Source: Bradyrhizobium sp. 164
GTDB taxonomy: Bacteria; Pseudomonadota; Alphaproteobacteria; Rhizobiales; Xanthobacteraceae
DNA: 64,000 nucleotides
Direction of reading: 5' to 3'
Assembly (NCBI RefSeq): GCF_023073715.1
Contig: NZ_JADPKA010000110.1
Coordinates: forward strand, 248,001 to 312,000
The position numbers and the translations under genes were made by a program. Position 1 is the first letter of the stretch. Each line of letters starts with the position of its first letter. This document shows, piece by piece, positions 52,010 through 60,796 of the stretch. Under the pieces are notes generated by a model. The model was given only the letters and a program-made list of their open reading frames with translations, was not told where the DNA came from and did no database searches.

Positions 52010-52996
52010 CTACTCGACCTTGCCGATCTTCTTCACCGCCGCGATCAGCCGCGCGCTGTCGGCCGCGACGAATTGCGCGAAGGCCGGGGCATCCTGATAG
52101 GCCACGAGGCTGCCCGAGGCCTCGAACGATTTGAGCACGTCCGGACTCGTCATCACCTGCGCCATCGCCTCGCGCAGACGGGTCGCGATCGCGGCCGGCA
52201 GCGCGCTCTGCGCGAACAGGCCGGCCCAGATGTACATCTCGACATCCCTGTAGCCGAGTTCCTGAAAGGTCGGCACGTCGGGGAAGCTCGCGATGCGCTG
52301 CGCGCCGCAATTGCCGAGCACGCGCAGCTTGCCGCCGTCGACCTGCGGCTTCAGCGTGCCGGGTGCCGCGGCGATCGCCTGCACGGTACCACTGAGGATG
52401 GCGGTCAGTGCGGGACCTGCGCCGCGGAACGGCACATGCAGCAGCTTGATGCCGGCGCTGCTTGCGAACATCTCCATCGCCACGTGCAGCGTGCCGTAGG
52501 GCCCGGACGAGCCATAGGTGATCTGGCCCGGTCGCCTCTTCGCGTCCTCGACGAAATCCTGCGCCGTCTTCCACGGTGCCGAGGCTGGCACCGCGAGCAG
52601 CGTGGGATCGGCGAGCACGCGCGCGATCGGCATGAACTGCGAGACTTCGTACGCAACAGGACGCTCGAACAGGCGGTCGGCTTCGGGGAGCACCGCGAGC
52701 GAGGACAGTGTCATCAGCAGCGTGTAGCCGTCGGGCTCGGCGCGCGCGGCCGCGGCATTGCCCACCGATCCGCCGCCACCGCCGGCGCGGTTGTCGACGA
52801 TCACGGGCTTGCCGAGAATCCGCTCCAGCGCCTGGGCCACCGGACGCGCCGCCAGATCGGCCTGTCCGCCAGCGGGAAACGGCACGATCATGGTGATGTT
52901 GCGGGCTGGATAGGTTTGAGCAAAGGCATTGTCAGGTAACCCAGCGCGCAACAACGGCAGTGCAGCAGCGGCGCGCAGGACGTCGCGTCGGTCCAT
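52010..52996 (-). CDS. Tripartite tricarboxylate transporter substrate-binding protein (Bug family)
   Basis: The 328-residue protein has a signal peptide (RRDVLRAAAALPLLRAGLPD) and the Bug fold: YPARNITMIVPFPAGGQADL, AARPVAQALERILGKPVIVD, NRAGGGGGSVGNAAAARAEP, DGYTLLMTLSSLAVLPEADR, YGSSGPYGTLHVAMEMFASS and HVPFRGAGPALTAILSGTVQ. Bug proteins bind dicarboxylates, aromatic acids or amino acids in the periplasm. The matching TctA/TctB membrane genes are absent, so this is an orphan receptor, common for the family. Substrate unknown. Confidence 0.9.
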   Translation of the reverse strand: MDRRDVLRAAAALPLLRAGLPDNAFAQTYPARNITMIVPFPAGGQADLAARPVAQALERILGKPVIVDNRAGGGGGSVGNAAAARAEPDGYTLLMTLSSLAVLPEADRLFERPVAYEVSQFMPIARVLADPTLLAVPASAPWKTAQDFVEDAKRRPGQITYGSSGPYGTLHVAMEMFASSAGIKLLHVPFRGAGPALTAILSGTVQAIAAAPGTLKPQVDGGKLRVLGNCGAQRIASFPDVPTFQELGYRDVEMYIWAGLFAQSALPAAIATRLREAMAQVMTSPDVLKSFEASGSLVAYQDAPAFAQFVAADSARLIAAVKKIGKVE

Positions 52997-53143
52997 GGCA
53001 GGTCCCTCCCCTCATTTTCTTTGTTCGCTCGCCAGCCTAACGTCGCGATCGGCAAGAACAAGATGTTTACGAAGCATTAGCCATGTTCGACTGGGTCCGG
53101 AACGCATGCCTGAGGCCTCCGTTTTCACTCCAAGGAGTGTGCC

Positions 53144-53407
53144 ATGGGAAAACTCGCGACCATCGACGTCGCCTTGGACGAGATGCTGGTGAATCTCGCC
53201 GCGATCGTGTTGCGACTTTCAACGCCCGAAATGACGCGAACGCCGGAAGCGCGACGCGCACTGGCGCAATCTGTCCATCAATATGCGGTTTGCGCGAGAC
53301 GCTCGAGCGACCCGCGTGTTCACGAATTGAAGTCCCAGCTGGAAGGGACACTGAAGCCGAGCTTGCGGATTGTCGCGATCGACGGCGTGAAGTTGCCTTC
53401 GTTTTAA
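53144..53407 (+). CDS. Small hypothetical protein
   Basis: The 87-residue protein begins MGKLATIDVALDEMLVNLAA and continues EARRALAQSVHQYAVCARRS and QLEGTLKPSLRIVAIDGVKL. It has a good site, AAGGAGTGTGCC, before the ATG at 53144. No membrane segment or family is recognised; it looks soluble and helical. A type B repeat follows directly (53410). Confidence 0.6.
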   Translation: MGKLATIDVALDEMLVNLAAIVLRLSTPEMTRTPEARRALAQSVHQYAVCARRSSDPRVHELKSQLEGTLKPSLRIVAIDGVKLPSF

Positions 53408-53409
53408 CC

Positions 53410-53496
53410 CGTCATTGCGAAGAGCTCTTGCAACGAAGCTATCCAGAGTTTCTCCGCGGGTTTACTCTGGATTGCTTCGCTGCGCTCGCAATGACG
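53410..53496. repeat. Dispersed palindromic repeat, type B (copy 2)
   Basis: Starts CGTCATTGCGAAGAGCTCTT and ends CTGCGCTCGCAATGACG, with inner ATCCAGAGT / ACTCTGGAT arms. The outer ends and length match the element at 4802-4887, so the two are diverged copies of one repeat. Confidence 0.85.
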
Positions 53497-53526
53497 AGGT
53501 CGTTAGATCTGTCAGTCTGCGTGGGT

Positions 53527-54462
53527 CTACGACGTCTTTGCCTTCCCGCGTGTCCGCCGCTTACAGGTGCCCGGCAGCTTCGCGGCCAGGAAATCGCCAA
53601 GGGCCTCGACACGTGCGGGACGCGGGCCACCGGGCGGCGTCACCAGGTGCACGGCGCCTTCGGCCTGCTTCCAGTCCTTGAGGATCACTTCGACCTGACC
53701 TGAGGAGATCGCCTCGCCGACGATGAACTCGGGCAACTCGGCGATACCGAGGCCCGCGATCAGCGCCGGCATCACCGCTTCACCATTGTTGACGCGGAGC
53801 TGGCCGCCCGGGCGCACGCTGGCCTGCTCACCGGCCGAATTGGTGTAGTGCCAGGCATTCGGCGTCGAGAGATAGGCGTAGCTGAAGCATTTGTGCTCGG
53901 CCAGATGCATCGGATGCGTCGGACGGCCATATTGCTTGAGGTAAGACGGCGCCGCCACGGTATAGCGCGGCATGGTGAAGAGCTGCCGTGCGATCAGCGA
54001 GGAATCCGGCAGCCGCGCGATCCGTACCGCCATGTCAAAGCCTTCCCCGATCAGGTCGACGGTCGCATCGCTCAAATGCAGGTCGACCGAGACTTCCGGA
54101 TAGGCCTGAAAGAATTCCGGCAGCAGCGGCGCCACGGCCTTGATGCCGAATGTCATGGGCACAGCGAGCCGGACCAGGCCGCGCGGCGCCACCGATTGCG
54201 CCAGCGCTTCGTTCTCCGCGGCTTCGCCATCGGCCAGCAGGCGCGTCGCGCGTTCGGCGAGCTTGTGGCCGGCATCGGTCAACGCGAGCCGGCGGGAGGT
54301 ACGGTTGAACAGCCGGGCGCCGAGCCGCTCCTCCAGCCGGGTGACCGCCTTGGAGACCGTCGCCTTCGACATCGCGAGCTCGCTTGCGGCCCCCGCAAAC
54401 GACCGCAATTCCACGACTTTTGCGAAAACCGCGAGCGCCTCGAAGTCGGGGAGTTTTGCCAT
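53527..54462 (-). CDS. LysR-family transcriptional regulator
   Basis: The 311-residue protein has an N-terminal helix-turn-helix (FEALAVFAKVVELRSFAGAA, SELAMSKATVSKAVTRLEER, LGARLFNRTSRRLALTDAGH) and a periplasmic-binding-like sensor domain (LVRLAVPMTFGIKAVAPLLP, GLGIAELPEFIVGEA). It is divergent from the SDR-pirin-wrbA genes, the classical arrangement in which a LysR protein controls its neighbours. An inverted repeat TGAAAC-N5-GTTTCA at 54489-54505 between the two starts is a candidate binding site. By similarity of the whole layout the regulator could respond to quinones or electrophiles. Confidence 0.93.
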   Translation of the reverse strand: MAKLPDFEALAVFAKVVELRSFAGAASELAMSKATVSKAVTRLEERLGARLFNRTSRRLALTDAGHKLAERATRLLADGEAAENEALAQSVAPRGLVRLAVPMTFGIKAVAPLLPEFFQAYPEVSVDLHLSDATVDLIGEGFDMAVRIARLPDSSLIARQLFTMPRYTVAAPSYLKQYGRPTHPMHLAEHKCFSYAYLSTPNAWHYTNSAGEQASVRPGGQLRVNNGEAVMPALIAGLGIAELPEFIVGEAISSGQVEVILKDWKQAEGAVHLVTPPGGPRPARVEALGDFLAAKLPGTCKRRTRGKAKTS

Positions 54463-54488
54463 GTGAAGTCCGTCGTTAGTTTATTTAA

Positions 54489-54505
54489 TGAAACAATGAG
54501 TTTCA
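54489..54505. promoter_or_regulatory. Candidate LysR operator TGAAAC-N5-GTTTCA
   Basis: A 17-base hyphenated palindrome in the 117-base gap between the divergent LysR and SDR genes. It lies 27 bases from the LysR start and 75 bases before the SDR start. LysR proteins bind dyad-symmetric sites of about this size. Confidence 0.55.
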
Positions 54506-54579
54506 ACAGTTTCTATTTCTATACCACAGGCGGAGGCTTATCCAAGCGTCAATCGCAATTCCAGCAATGGAGACATCCA

Positions 54580-55332
54580 ATGACCAAGAAGCTCTCAGGC
54601 AAGGTTGCTCTCGTCACCGGCGGCTCGCGCGGCATCGGCGCGGCGTCGGCCCGCGCGCTCGCAGATGAAGGCGCGGACGTCGCCATCAGCTACGTCGCCT
54701 CGCCCGAAAAGGCGGAGGCCGTCGTTGCCGATTTGAAAGCCAAGGGCGTCAAGGCACGCGCCTTCAAGGCCGATCAGGCTTCGGCCAGTGACGTGACGCA
54801 GCTGGTCAAAGACGTGGCCAAGGAGTTCGGCCATCTCGACATCCTCGTCAACAATGCCGGCGTCGCCGCGGGCGGAGCGATCGACGATGCCAATGCCGAC
54901 ACCGAAGCGTTCGCCCGCCAGGATCTGATCAACGTGCATGGCGTGATCGCGGCTATCCGCGCCGCCTCGCAATTGATGAATGAGGGCGGCCGCATCATTA
55001 CCGTCGGCTCGATGCTGGCCGACCGCGCCTCGTTCCCCGGACTCGCCGACTACGTCGCCACCAAGGCGGCCGTGGTCGGCTACACCAAGGGTGCGGCGCG
55101 CGATCTCGGCCCACGCGGCATCACCGTGAACGTGGTGCAGCCGGGCTCGATCGACACCGACATGAATCCGAAGGACGGCGGCGAGTTCGCCGAGACCCAG
55201 CGCAAGCAGCACGCGCTCCAGCGCTTCGGCCGCCCCGAGGAAGTTGCAGCCGGCGTCGTCTTCCTCGCAAGCCCCGAAGCCTCCTTCGTCACCGGAACGG
55301 TGCTCAATGTCGACGGCGGATTCGGCGCCTGA
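54580..55332 (+). CDS. Short-chain dehydrogenase/reductase (3-oxoacyl-ACP reductase-like)
   Basis: The 250-residue SDR has the NAD(P) motif TGGSRGIG (13-20), LDILVNNAGVAAGG, catalytic Ser144 (ITVGSM) and YVATK with Tyr158 and Lys162, and ends with VTGTVLNVDGGFGA. The enzyme is NAD(P)H dependent; substrate unknown. It is the first gene of a likely operon with pirin and wrbA, divergent from a LysR regulator, which suggests a role in quinone or aldehyde stress. Confidence 0.9.
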   Translation: MTKKLSGKVALVTGGSRGIGAASARALADEGADVAISYVASPEKAEAVVADLKAKGVKARAFKADQASASDVTQLVKDVAKEFGHLDILVNNAGVAAGGAIDDANADTEAFARQDLINVHGVIAAIRAASQLMNEGGRIITVGSMLADRASFPGLADYVATKAAVVGYTKGAARDLGPRGITVNVVQPGSIDTDMNPKDGGEFAETQRKQHALQRFGRPEEVAAGVVFLASPEASFVTGTVLNVDGGFGA

Positions 55333-55369
55333 TTCAGGCGCCGTCCGTTCAAGTCAAGGAATTACGCAA

Positions 55370-56067
55370 ATGATCGAACTCAGACCTTTCGCAAAGCTCG
55401 GCGGCGCCGATCACGGCTGGCTCAAGGCCAAGCATCATTTCTCCTTCGCCAGCCACTACGACCCGAACAACATGGCTCACGGCGCCCTGCGGGTGTGGAA
55501 CGACGACGAGATCGCGCCGAACACCGGCTTTCCCGCTCACCCCCACGCCAACATGGAAATCATCACCTATGTGCGCGAGGGCGCGATCACCCATCAGGAC
55601 AGCCTCGGCAACGAGGGACGCACCGAGGCCGGCGACGTGCAGGTGATGAGCGCCGGCAGCGGCATCCGCCACTCCGAGTACAATCTCGAGCCGACCAGAA
55701 CGCGGATCTTCCAGATCTGGATCGAGCCGACCGCACGCGGCGGTCAGCCGACCTGGGGCTCGAAACCATTCCCCAAGGCGGACCGTTCCGGCAAGCTCGT
55801 CACCATCGCGAGCGGCTTCGAGGACGACACCGACGCGCTGCCGATCCGCGCCGATGCGCGGGTGCTCGCCACCACGCTGAGGCCGGCGAGAGCGCAGAAT
55901 ACACGCCGCAGAAGTCACGGCACCTCTACCTGGTGCCGGCTGCGGGCGCGGTCGAGGTCAATGGCGTTCGCGTCGAAGCCCGCGATGGCGCCGCAATCCG
56001 CGACGAGGACAGGCTGAAGATCACCGCTCTGGAAGATACGGAGCTCGTGCTCGTCGATGCGGCGTAG
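55370..56067 (+). pseudogene. Pirin-family protein, interrupted by a frameshift near 55880
   Basis: The first 170 codons from ATG 55370 encode a normal pirin N-terminal cupin: IELRPFAKLGGADHGWLKAK, NMAHGALRVWNDDEIAPNTG, AHPHANMEIITYVREGAITH and MSAGSGIRHSEYN, including the expected metal His/His and His/Glu positions. After VLATTL the frame is lost; the correct continuation AGESAEYTPQKSRHLYLVPA and VNGVRVEARDGAAIRD lies in another frame and ends at 56067. A single missing base at about 55880 explains it. In the first frame the protein would end at 56017 with an unrelated tail. Pirins act on quercetin or as cofactors; here either a real disruption or a sequencing error in a GC-rich run. Confidence 0.82.
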
Positions 56068-56090
56068 GCGCCCCCACCACACAGCAACTC

Positions 56091-56182
56091 GTCATGCCCG
56101 GCCTTGAGCCGGGCATCCATCGCCTTCGTAAAGAGCTTTTTGAAAAGCGATGGGCTGCCGGGTCAAGCCCGGCAACGACGGC
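56091..56182. repeat. Dispersed palindromic repeat, type D (third copy)
   Basis: Begins GTCATGCCCGGCCTTGAGCC (GGGCATCC next) and ends GGGTCAAGCCCGGCAACGAC. It shares the core with 28860-28937 and 36431-36521 and separates the pirin and wrbA genes. Confidence 0.75.
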
Positions 56183-56221
56183 GAACAAGCAACTCACCTC
56201 GTCATCCAACGGAGACCACCC

Positions 56222-56821
56222 ATGACCAAAGTTCTCGTCCTCTATTATTCCGCCTATGGTCACATCGAGGCGATGGCGAATGCCGTTGCCGAAGGCGCGC
56301 GCGAGGCCGGCGCCACCGTCGACATCAAGCGCGTGCCGGAGCTGGTGCCGGCGGAGGTCGCGAAAGCCTCGCACTACAAGCTCGATCAGGCCGCCCCCCT
56401 CGCCAAGATCGAAGATCTCGCCAATTACGACGCGATCATCGTCGGTACCGGCACCCGGTTCGGCCGGATGGCCTCGCAGATGGCCAACTTCCTCGACCAG
56501 GCCGGCGGGCTGTGGGCCAAGGGCGCGCTCCACGGCAAGGTCGGCGGCGCGTTCACGTCGAGCGCGACCCAGCATGGCGGCCAGGAAACGACCCTGTTCT
56601 CGATCATCACCAACCTGCTGCATTTCGGCATGATCGTCGTCGGCATGAACTACGGCTTCGCCGGACAGATGAAGCTGGACGAGGTCACGGGTGGCGCGCC
56701 CTACGGCGCCACCACCATCACCGGCGGCGATGGCAGCCGCCAGCCCAGCGCCAACGAGCTCGCCGGCGCACGCTATCAGGGCCGCCAGATCGCGGAGACC
56801 GCCAGGAAACTACATGGCTGA
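56222..56821 (+). CDS. wrbA: NAD(P)H:quinone oxidoreductase type IV
   Basis: WrbA is a tetrameric flavodoxin-like enzyme that reduces quinones by two electrons, avoiding semiquinone radicals. The 199-residue protein has the FMN-binding KVLVLYYSAYGHIEAMANAV, DYDAIIVGTGTRFGRMASQM-type region NYDAIIVGTGTRFGRMASQM, AFTSSATQHGGQETTLFSI and GAPYGATTITGGDGSRQPS, and the standard length (E. coli 198). It is the third gene after SDR and pirin; together they look like a small redox-stress set under the LysR regulator. Confidence 0.93.
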   Translation: MTKVLVLYYSAYGHIEAMANAVAEGAREAGATVDIKRVPELVPAEVAKASHYKLDQAAPLAKIEDLANYDAIIVGTGTRFGRMASQMANFLDQAGGLWAKGALHGKVGGAFTSSATQHGGQETTLFSIITNLLHFGMIVVGMNYGFAGQMKLDEVTGGAPYGATTITGGDGSRQPSANELAGARYQGRQIAETARKLHG

Positions 56822-56873
56822 GCTGCACGGCTGACGCGATCGCGGGCGGCATTTCTCGTTCGGGAATGCCGCT

Positions 56874-58007
56874 TCAGCGCGTCCCCTTGCCCATCGCCCG
56901 CGCCGCAAGCGCGGCGAGCCTCGGGTGACGGCGCAGCCCCTGCGCGGCGTGGTCGCGCCATGCATAGGGCAGGCCCCGCCAGGACAGTGCGACGCTGACA
57001 TCGGTCAGCGGGACCCTCTGAGCGCCGAAGCGGCGCTTATAGTCCTGATTGCCGATGCTGAGATCGAAGCAGCGCACGCCCCCTGCATGCAGTGCGGCCA
57101 TGGTGCGCTCGGCGACGAGCAGCCCGGGCGAGCAGCTCGACCATGAATCACCGGCGTGGCTGATGCGCAGCAGGTAGTAAGTCGCATCCTGCCTGACGCC
57201 GAGCGAGGTGGCGACGACGCCCTCGTCGCAGACCAGCGCCGAGACGACGGCATAGCCTTCCACGACGCCCTGGCGGGCGACCTCGCGGTAAAATCGCGCA
57301 TGGGTCTCGTCGTTGAGGATAAATGGCGAGCCGAGCTTTCGCATGCGCGCCTGCTGCTGAACATCCATGACATCCAGCAGTTCATGCGCGCGAGCGATAT
57401 CCGCAGCGATCTCGAACCGCGCGCCGGCATGACGGCTGAAGACGCGCCAGCAGCGCGGCATCTGCATGCGCTTGATCGAGGCCTGGTAAGCCTCATAGTC
57501 GTCGCCCATCAGCACCAGATTGCCGTTGAGCGAGGAGGATCCGATCCGGCCGAGCGAGACCAGCGGGTTCGGCTTGCCGCCGATTTGGGCCGGCATCTTC
57601 CTCAGGCGCAGCAGATCGAAGCCATCGGGCAAGGCGCGTAGTGCATCGATCAACGCCTTGCTGATGGCATCTGGCGCATCCGCGTCAAGCGACAGGATCG
57701 GCGCATTGTTATCGGAGACGCCGAGATCGGCAAATTCGACCACGCGGATGCCGCGCCTGGTATGGCTGATCATCGGCACAAGAGCGATGTCCTTGCCGGT
57801 CGCGGCATCGGAGATCACGGCGATCAGCGGTGTGAGGTCGTGGAACGCCTCGTACCAGGCGCCGAGCCAGTAACCGTGCTGGAACGCGGTGCGATGGCTT
57901 GCATTCAGGCGCAATGCGGCCCGCCGCCAGTCGCGTATGAAATCGACCGCGATTCCCGACGTGCTCGACACCCGGCCTTCTGATTGCTCGACGCTGAGGA
58001 ACGTCAT
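56874..58007 (-). CDS. GNAT/FemAB-like acyltransferase (CelD/BcsL-type)
   Basis: The 377-residue protein is an acetyltransferase_6-type (PF13480) enzyme, with EFADLGVSDNNAPILSLDAD, FDLLRLRKMPAQIGGKPNPL, SIKRMQMPRCWRVFSRHAGA, and the Gly/Asn-rich GVRCFDLSIGNQDYKRRFGA near the end, typical of the CelD/BcsL group. Such proteins are found in exopolysaccharide and cellulose loci and may acylate sugars. It lies downstream of the polymerase gene at 58126, on the same strand. Confidence 0.82.
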   Translation of the reverse strand: MTFLSVEQSEGRVSSTSGIAVDFIRDWRRAALRLNASHRTAFQHGYWLGAWYEAFHDLTPLIAVISDAATGKDIALVPMISHTRRGIRVVEFADLGVSDNNAPILSLDADAPDAISKALIDALRALPDGFDLLRLRKMPAQIGGKPNPLVSLGRIGSSSLNGNLVLMGDDYEAYQASIKRMQMPRCWRVFSRHAGARFEIAADIARAHELLDVMDVQQQARMRKLGSPFILNDETHARFYREVARQGVVEGYAVVSALVCDEGVVATSLGVRQDATYYLLRISHAGDSWSSCSPGLLVAERTMAALHAGGVRCFDLSIGNQDYKRRFGAQRVPLTDVSVALSWRGLPYAWRDHAAQGLRRHPRLAALAARAMGKGTR

Positions 58008-58125
58008 CCGCGGGACATAGGATTACTGAAGTTTCCGGATAGATTATGTTTTGCCGCGGAGGACAAGTAACGTCGCCTCTTATCGTTAAGCGATGCCACT
58101 TAAAGCCGCCCCGCTGCGACAGGTG

Positions 58126-59490
58126 TCAGTGCTCAGGTTCCACCTGCCCTGCGCACTGGAACCGGGCCAGGAAGTGCAGGCCGGCCACTGCGACAGCGAA
58201 GATGAACCAGATCGGACTCTGTCGGTCGAGCAGGAAGGTCTCGGTGGCTCCGTAATAAAGGCCGAACAGCCATACCGTCAGGAACAGCTTTGCCAGCGCG
58301 CGACTGCGGTTATGCGCCTGGGCCGACTGAAAATTGCCGAGCGGTGCGAGCACGAAGACGAGGATCACCAGCAGCAGCCCCGACAGGCCGATGGTGACGG
58401 CGAGGTCGAGATAGCTGTTGTGGCTGTGCGCCGCGCTCGTCGCCCATTCCGCGCCTTGCGTGGTCTGCCGCTCGGTCAAATCATCCCAGAAGGCTGCATA
58501 GCCGTGGCCGATGATCGGCTTCTCGGCGACGGCTGCGAGCGCGAATTCCCAGATGGCGGAGCGCCCGGTGAAAGTGGGGTCGAGCGGAAGCAGCCGCGTC
58601 ATGGCGCCGAGCGACGGACTCAAGACGCTGCCCACCGTCAGCAGGTTCATCGCGATCAGCGGCACGAAACAGATGATCCGCTTCAGCCAGAGGCTGCGCG
58701 TGACGTAGACCAGCGACGCCAGCGCGTAGATCGCAAGGCACAGCACCGAGGACGTCTTGCCGCCGGTGAAGATCAGGAAGATGCCGGCAAGCACCGCGAT
58801 CGCCGGCCCCATCACGAACGCGCCGGCACTGCAAAGGTAGATGCCGACATAGACCAGGATGGTCATCACCGGCGAGGCGACGTTCTTGTGGCCGAAACTG
58901 CCGCGCCAGTCACCGGCAAGCTGCGGCTCGGTGATGTCGAACGCGGTGTGAATCGAATATTGCGGCGCGAGGAAGACGCCGAGATAGCAGAGCACGAGCA
59001 GCGCGAGCGCGGCACCGCCGAGGCACAGGTTGAAGCTGCGCTGCGTCGGCGGCAACAGCGGCAGGAGCACGGCGAGCGACGTCACGCTCGCCGCGAGCAC
59101 GAAGCGCTGAAACGAAACGCCGCGGCTCTCGGAGAAGGCGATGTTGATCAAGAGCCAACCGACGAGACAGAGATGCAACGGGGTCACCAGGGACTTCAGC
59201 GCTGGCGCATCGGTCACGGCGGCGAACAGCACGGCGACCACGGCCAAGAGGCCGAAGGCGATGTAGGTCAGCGCCATTCGCCCGCTGACGACAGTAGCGA
59301 AATTCTCACTCCGCAGGTCCGGAAACGGATCGAGCGTCACCAGGATCAACAGCAAGGCCGCGACGGCGACGAGACAGCGCGCTGCCCGCACCGCGTTCAG
59401 CCCTGCGAGCCCGCCGCGCAGGACGTGGCCCAACGATCGGGCCTCGACGTCAGTCATGTCAGCGGCGCTGCGATCCAAGCTGCGATCCAT
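58126..59490 (-). CDS. O-antigen ligase/Wzy-type polysaccharide polymerase
   Basis: The 454-residue membrane protein has about 11 membrane segments (CLVAVAALLLILVTL, TYIAFGLLAVVAVLFAAV, FQRFVLAASVTSLAVLLPLL, VMTILVYVGIYLCSAGAFVM and others), a periplasmic WRGSFGHKNVASPVM motif and GHGYAAFWDDLTERQ with AAHSHNSYLDLAVTIG. This last motif (HNSYLD) marks the WaaL/Wzy_C superfamily. It either joins polysaccharide to lipid A or polymerises repeat units. Neighbouring glycosyltransferases and a Wzz-like protein support a polysaccharide role; ligase versus polymerase cannot be decided here. Confidence 0.87.
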   Translation of the reverse strand: MDRSLDRSAADMTDVEARSLGHVLRGGLAGLNAVRAARCLVAVAALLLILVTLDPFPDLRSENFATVVSGRMALTYIAFGLLAVVAVLFAAVTDAPALKSLVTPLHLCLVGWLLINIAFSESRGVSFQRFVLAASVTSLAVLLPLLPPTQRSFNLCLGGAALALLVLCYLGVFLAPQYSIHTAFDITEPQLAGDWRGSFGHKNVASPVMTILVYVGIYLCSAGAFVMGPAIAVLAGIFLIFTGGKTSSVLCLAIYALASLVYVTRSLWLKRIICFVPLIAMNLLTVGSVLSPSLGAMTRLLPLDPTFTGRSAIWEFALAAVAEKPIIGHGYAAFWDDLTERQTTQGAEWATSAAHSHNSYLDLAVTIGLSGLLLVILVFVLAPLGNFQSAQAHNRSRALAKLFLTVWLFGLYYGATETFLLDRQSPIWFIFAVAVAGLHFLARFQCAGQVEPEH

Positions 59491-59793
59491 AGCTCAAGGC
59501 AGGTGAGGCCGGGAAGCTTCAGGTTCTAGCTCACCGCCGTTAACCATCCGTCAACCAGCATGTCGAAGACGACAGGCATATTCTGTGCGGCAGCGCTGCC
59601 GCACTCTAGATTTGCCGCAGGCTCAATGTCACCGGCTTAACGTTATTCCACGAATCCGGCGCCGCGCAGGCGCTCGCGGCAGCGACTTGCCCATAATGCG
59701 GGTATCATCCGCAGCAGCCGAGATTTCGATTGCTGGCATTGCCGGCTCGGCAGACGCGCCCTGGTTAACGGATCATTAAAGACGAGTCGCAGC
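59491..59793. other. Divergent promoter region, polysaccharide genes
   Basis: The polymerase gene (reverse) and GT2 gene (forward) diverge from this 300-base gap. It is AT-richer than the genes around it (TTAACC is repeated at 59540 and elsewhere). No reading frame is supported. Confidence 0.45.
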
Positions 59794-60780
59794 TTGATCA
59801 CCGCCGACGAGGTTCTCGAATTAACGGCTGCCTCACGCGTGATGCCGGCGGCGCGCCTGCCGTTGCCGGTGAATCCGGGCGCGTCGGTATCCGTCGTCAT
59901 TCCCGCCAAGAACGCTTCGGCCTATATCGGCGAAACCATCGCCAGCGCGCTGGCGCAACGCGATGTCGCCGAAATCATCGTCGTAGACGACGGCTCGACC
60001 GACGACACGATTGCGATCGTCCGCGCCATGCGTGATCCACGGCTCCGCATGATACAAAACGCCTCCGCGGGCGTGTCAGCGGCGCGCAATCTTGGCGCGC
60101 GGCAGGCGGTCGGCGATTGGCTGCTCTTCCTCGATGCCGACGACCGCCTGCGGCCCGATGGCGTGGCGGCCCTGCTGGCGGCAGCGCGCGGCGCTCCGCG
60201 CGCGGTTCTCGTCTATGGCGACTACAACACGATCGACAGCGAGGGACGGCAGATCGGCCGGCGCGATCTGCTGAAGGGACGCCGCAAGCCGTCCGGCGAC
60301 GTGCTGACGCGGCTCGCAGCCGGCAACTTCATCGTCAATGGCGGCATCGTGCTCACCCGTGCGGAGGCTTTTCGCGCTGTGGGCGGCTTCGACGTCTCCC
60401 TCAGATATTGCGAGGATTGGCATTGCTGGTGCCGACTTGCCGCGATCGGCGAGTTCGAATTCGCGCCAAAGCTCCTGCTCGACTATCGCCTGCACACGGC
60501 GAACACGATGAATGCCGCGGTGCGGACGCCGCAGGATTTCTTCCCGGCGGTCGCGCGAGTCTTCGACGACGGGCTGATCCTGGCGAGACTGCCCGAAGGC
60601 ACGGCCGGCGCGCTGCGCCGGGCCGCCGAGATTCATCTCGTCACCTATTCGGCGATGCAGGCGGTTCGCTTCGGCAGATATCGCGACGCCGTCGCCTATC
60701 TCGCCATGGTCGGCCGGCGCTCGCTCAAATCGCTGCCGCGCTCCGCGCTCCGGGTCGTCCTCGCCCGTTTTGGCATCTAG
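59794..60780 (+). CDS. Family 2 glycosyltransferase
   Basis: The 328-residue enzyme has the GT-A fold: VSVVIPAKNASAYIGETIAS, AEIIVVDDGSTDDTIAIVRA, SAGVSAARNLGARQAVGDWL and LFLDADDRLRPDGVAA with the DxD-type metal site, then AVGGFDVSLRYCEDWHCWCR (catalytic Asp region). It is soluble or peripheral, with no membrane segment. It belongs to the exopolysaccharide group but the donor sugar cannot be read from sequence. It converges on the next glycosyltransferase gene at 60797. Confidence 0.9.
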   Translation: MITADEVLELTAASRVMPAARLPLPVNPGASVSVVIPAKNASAYIGETIASALAQRDVAEIIVVDDGSTDDTIAIVRAMRDPRLRMIQNASAGVSAARNLGARQAVGDWLLFLDADDRLRPDGVAALLAAARGAPRAVLVYGDYNTIDSEGRQIGRRDLLKGRRKPSGDVLTRLAAGNFIVNGGIVLTRAEAFRAVGGFDVSLRYCEDWHCWCRLAAIGEFEFAPKLLLDYRLHTANTMNAAVRTPQDFFPAVARVFDDGLILARLPEGTAGALRRAAEIHLVTYSAMQAVRFGRYRDAVAYLAMVGRRSLKSLPRSALRVVLARFGI

Positions 60781-60796
60781 CTCCGCTACCAGGGCG

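Noticed and set aside
58093..59529. A 478-codon frame antisense to the O-antigen ligase-like gene
   Set aside because: Its product is Gln/Arg/Glu/Asp-rich, the mirror of a membrane protein, with no motif.
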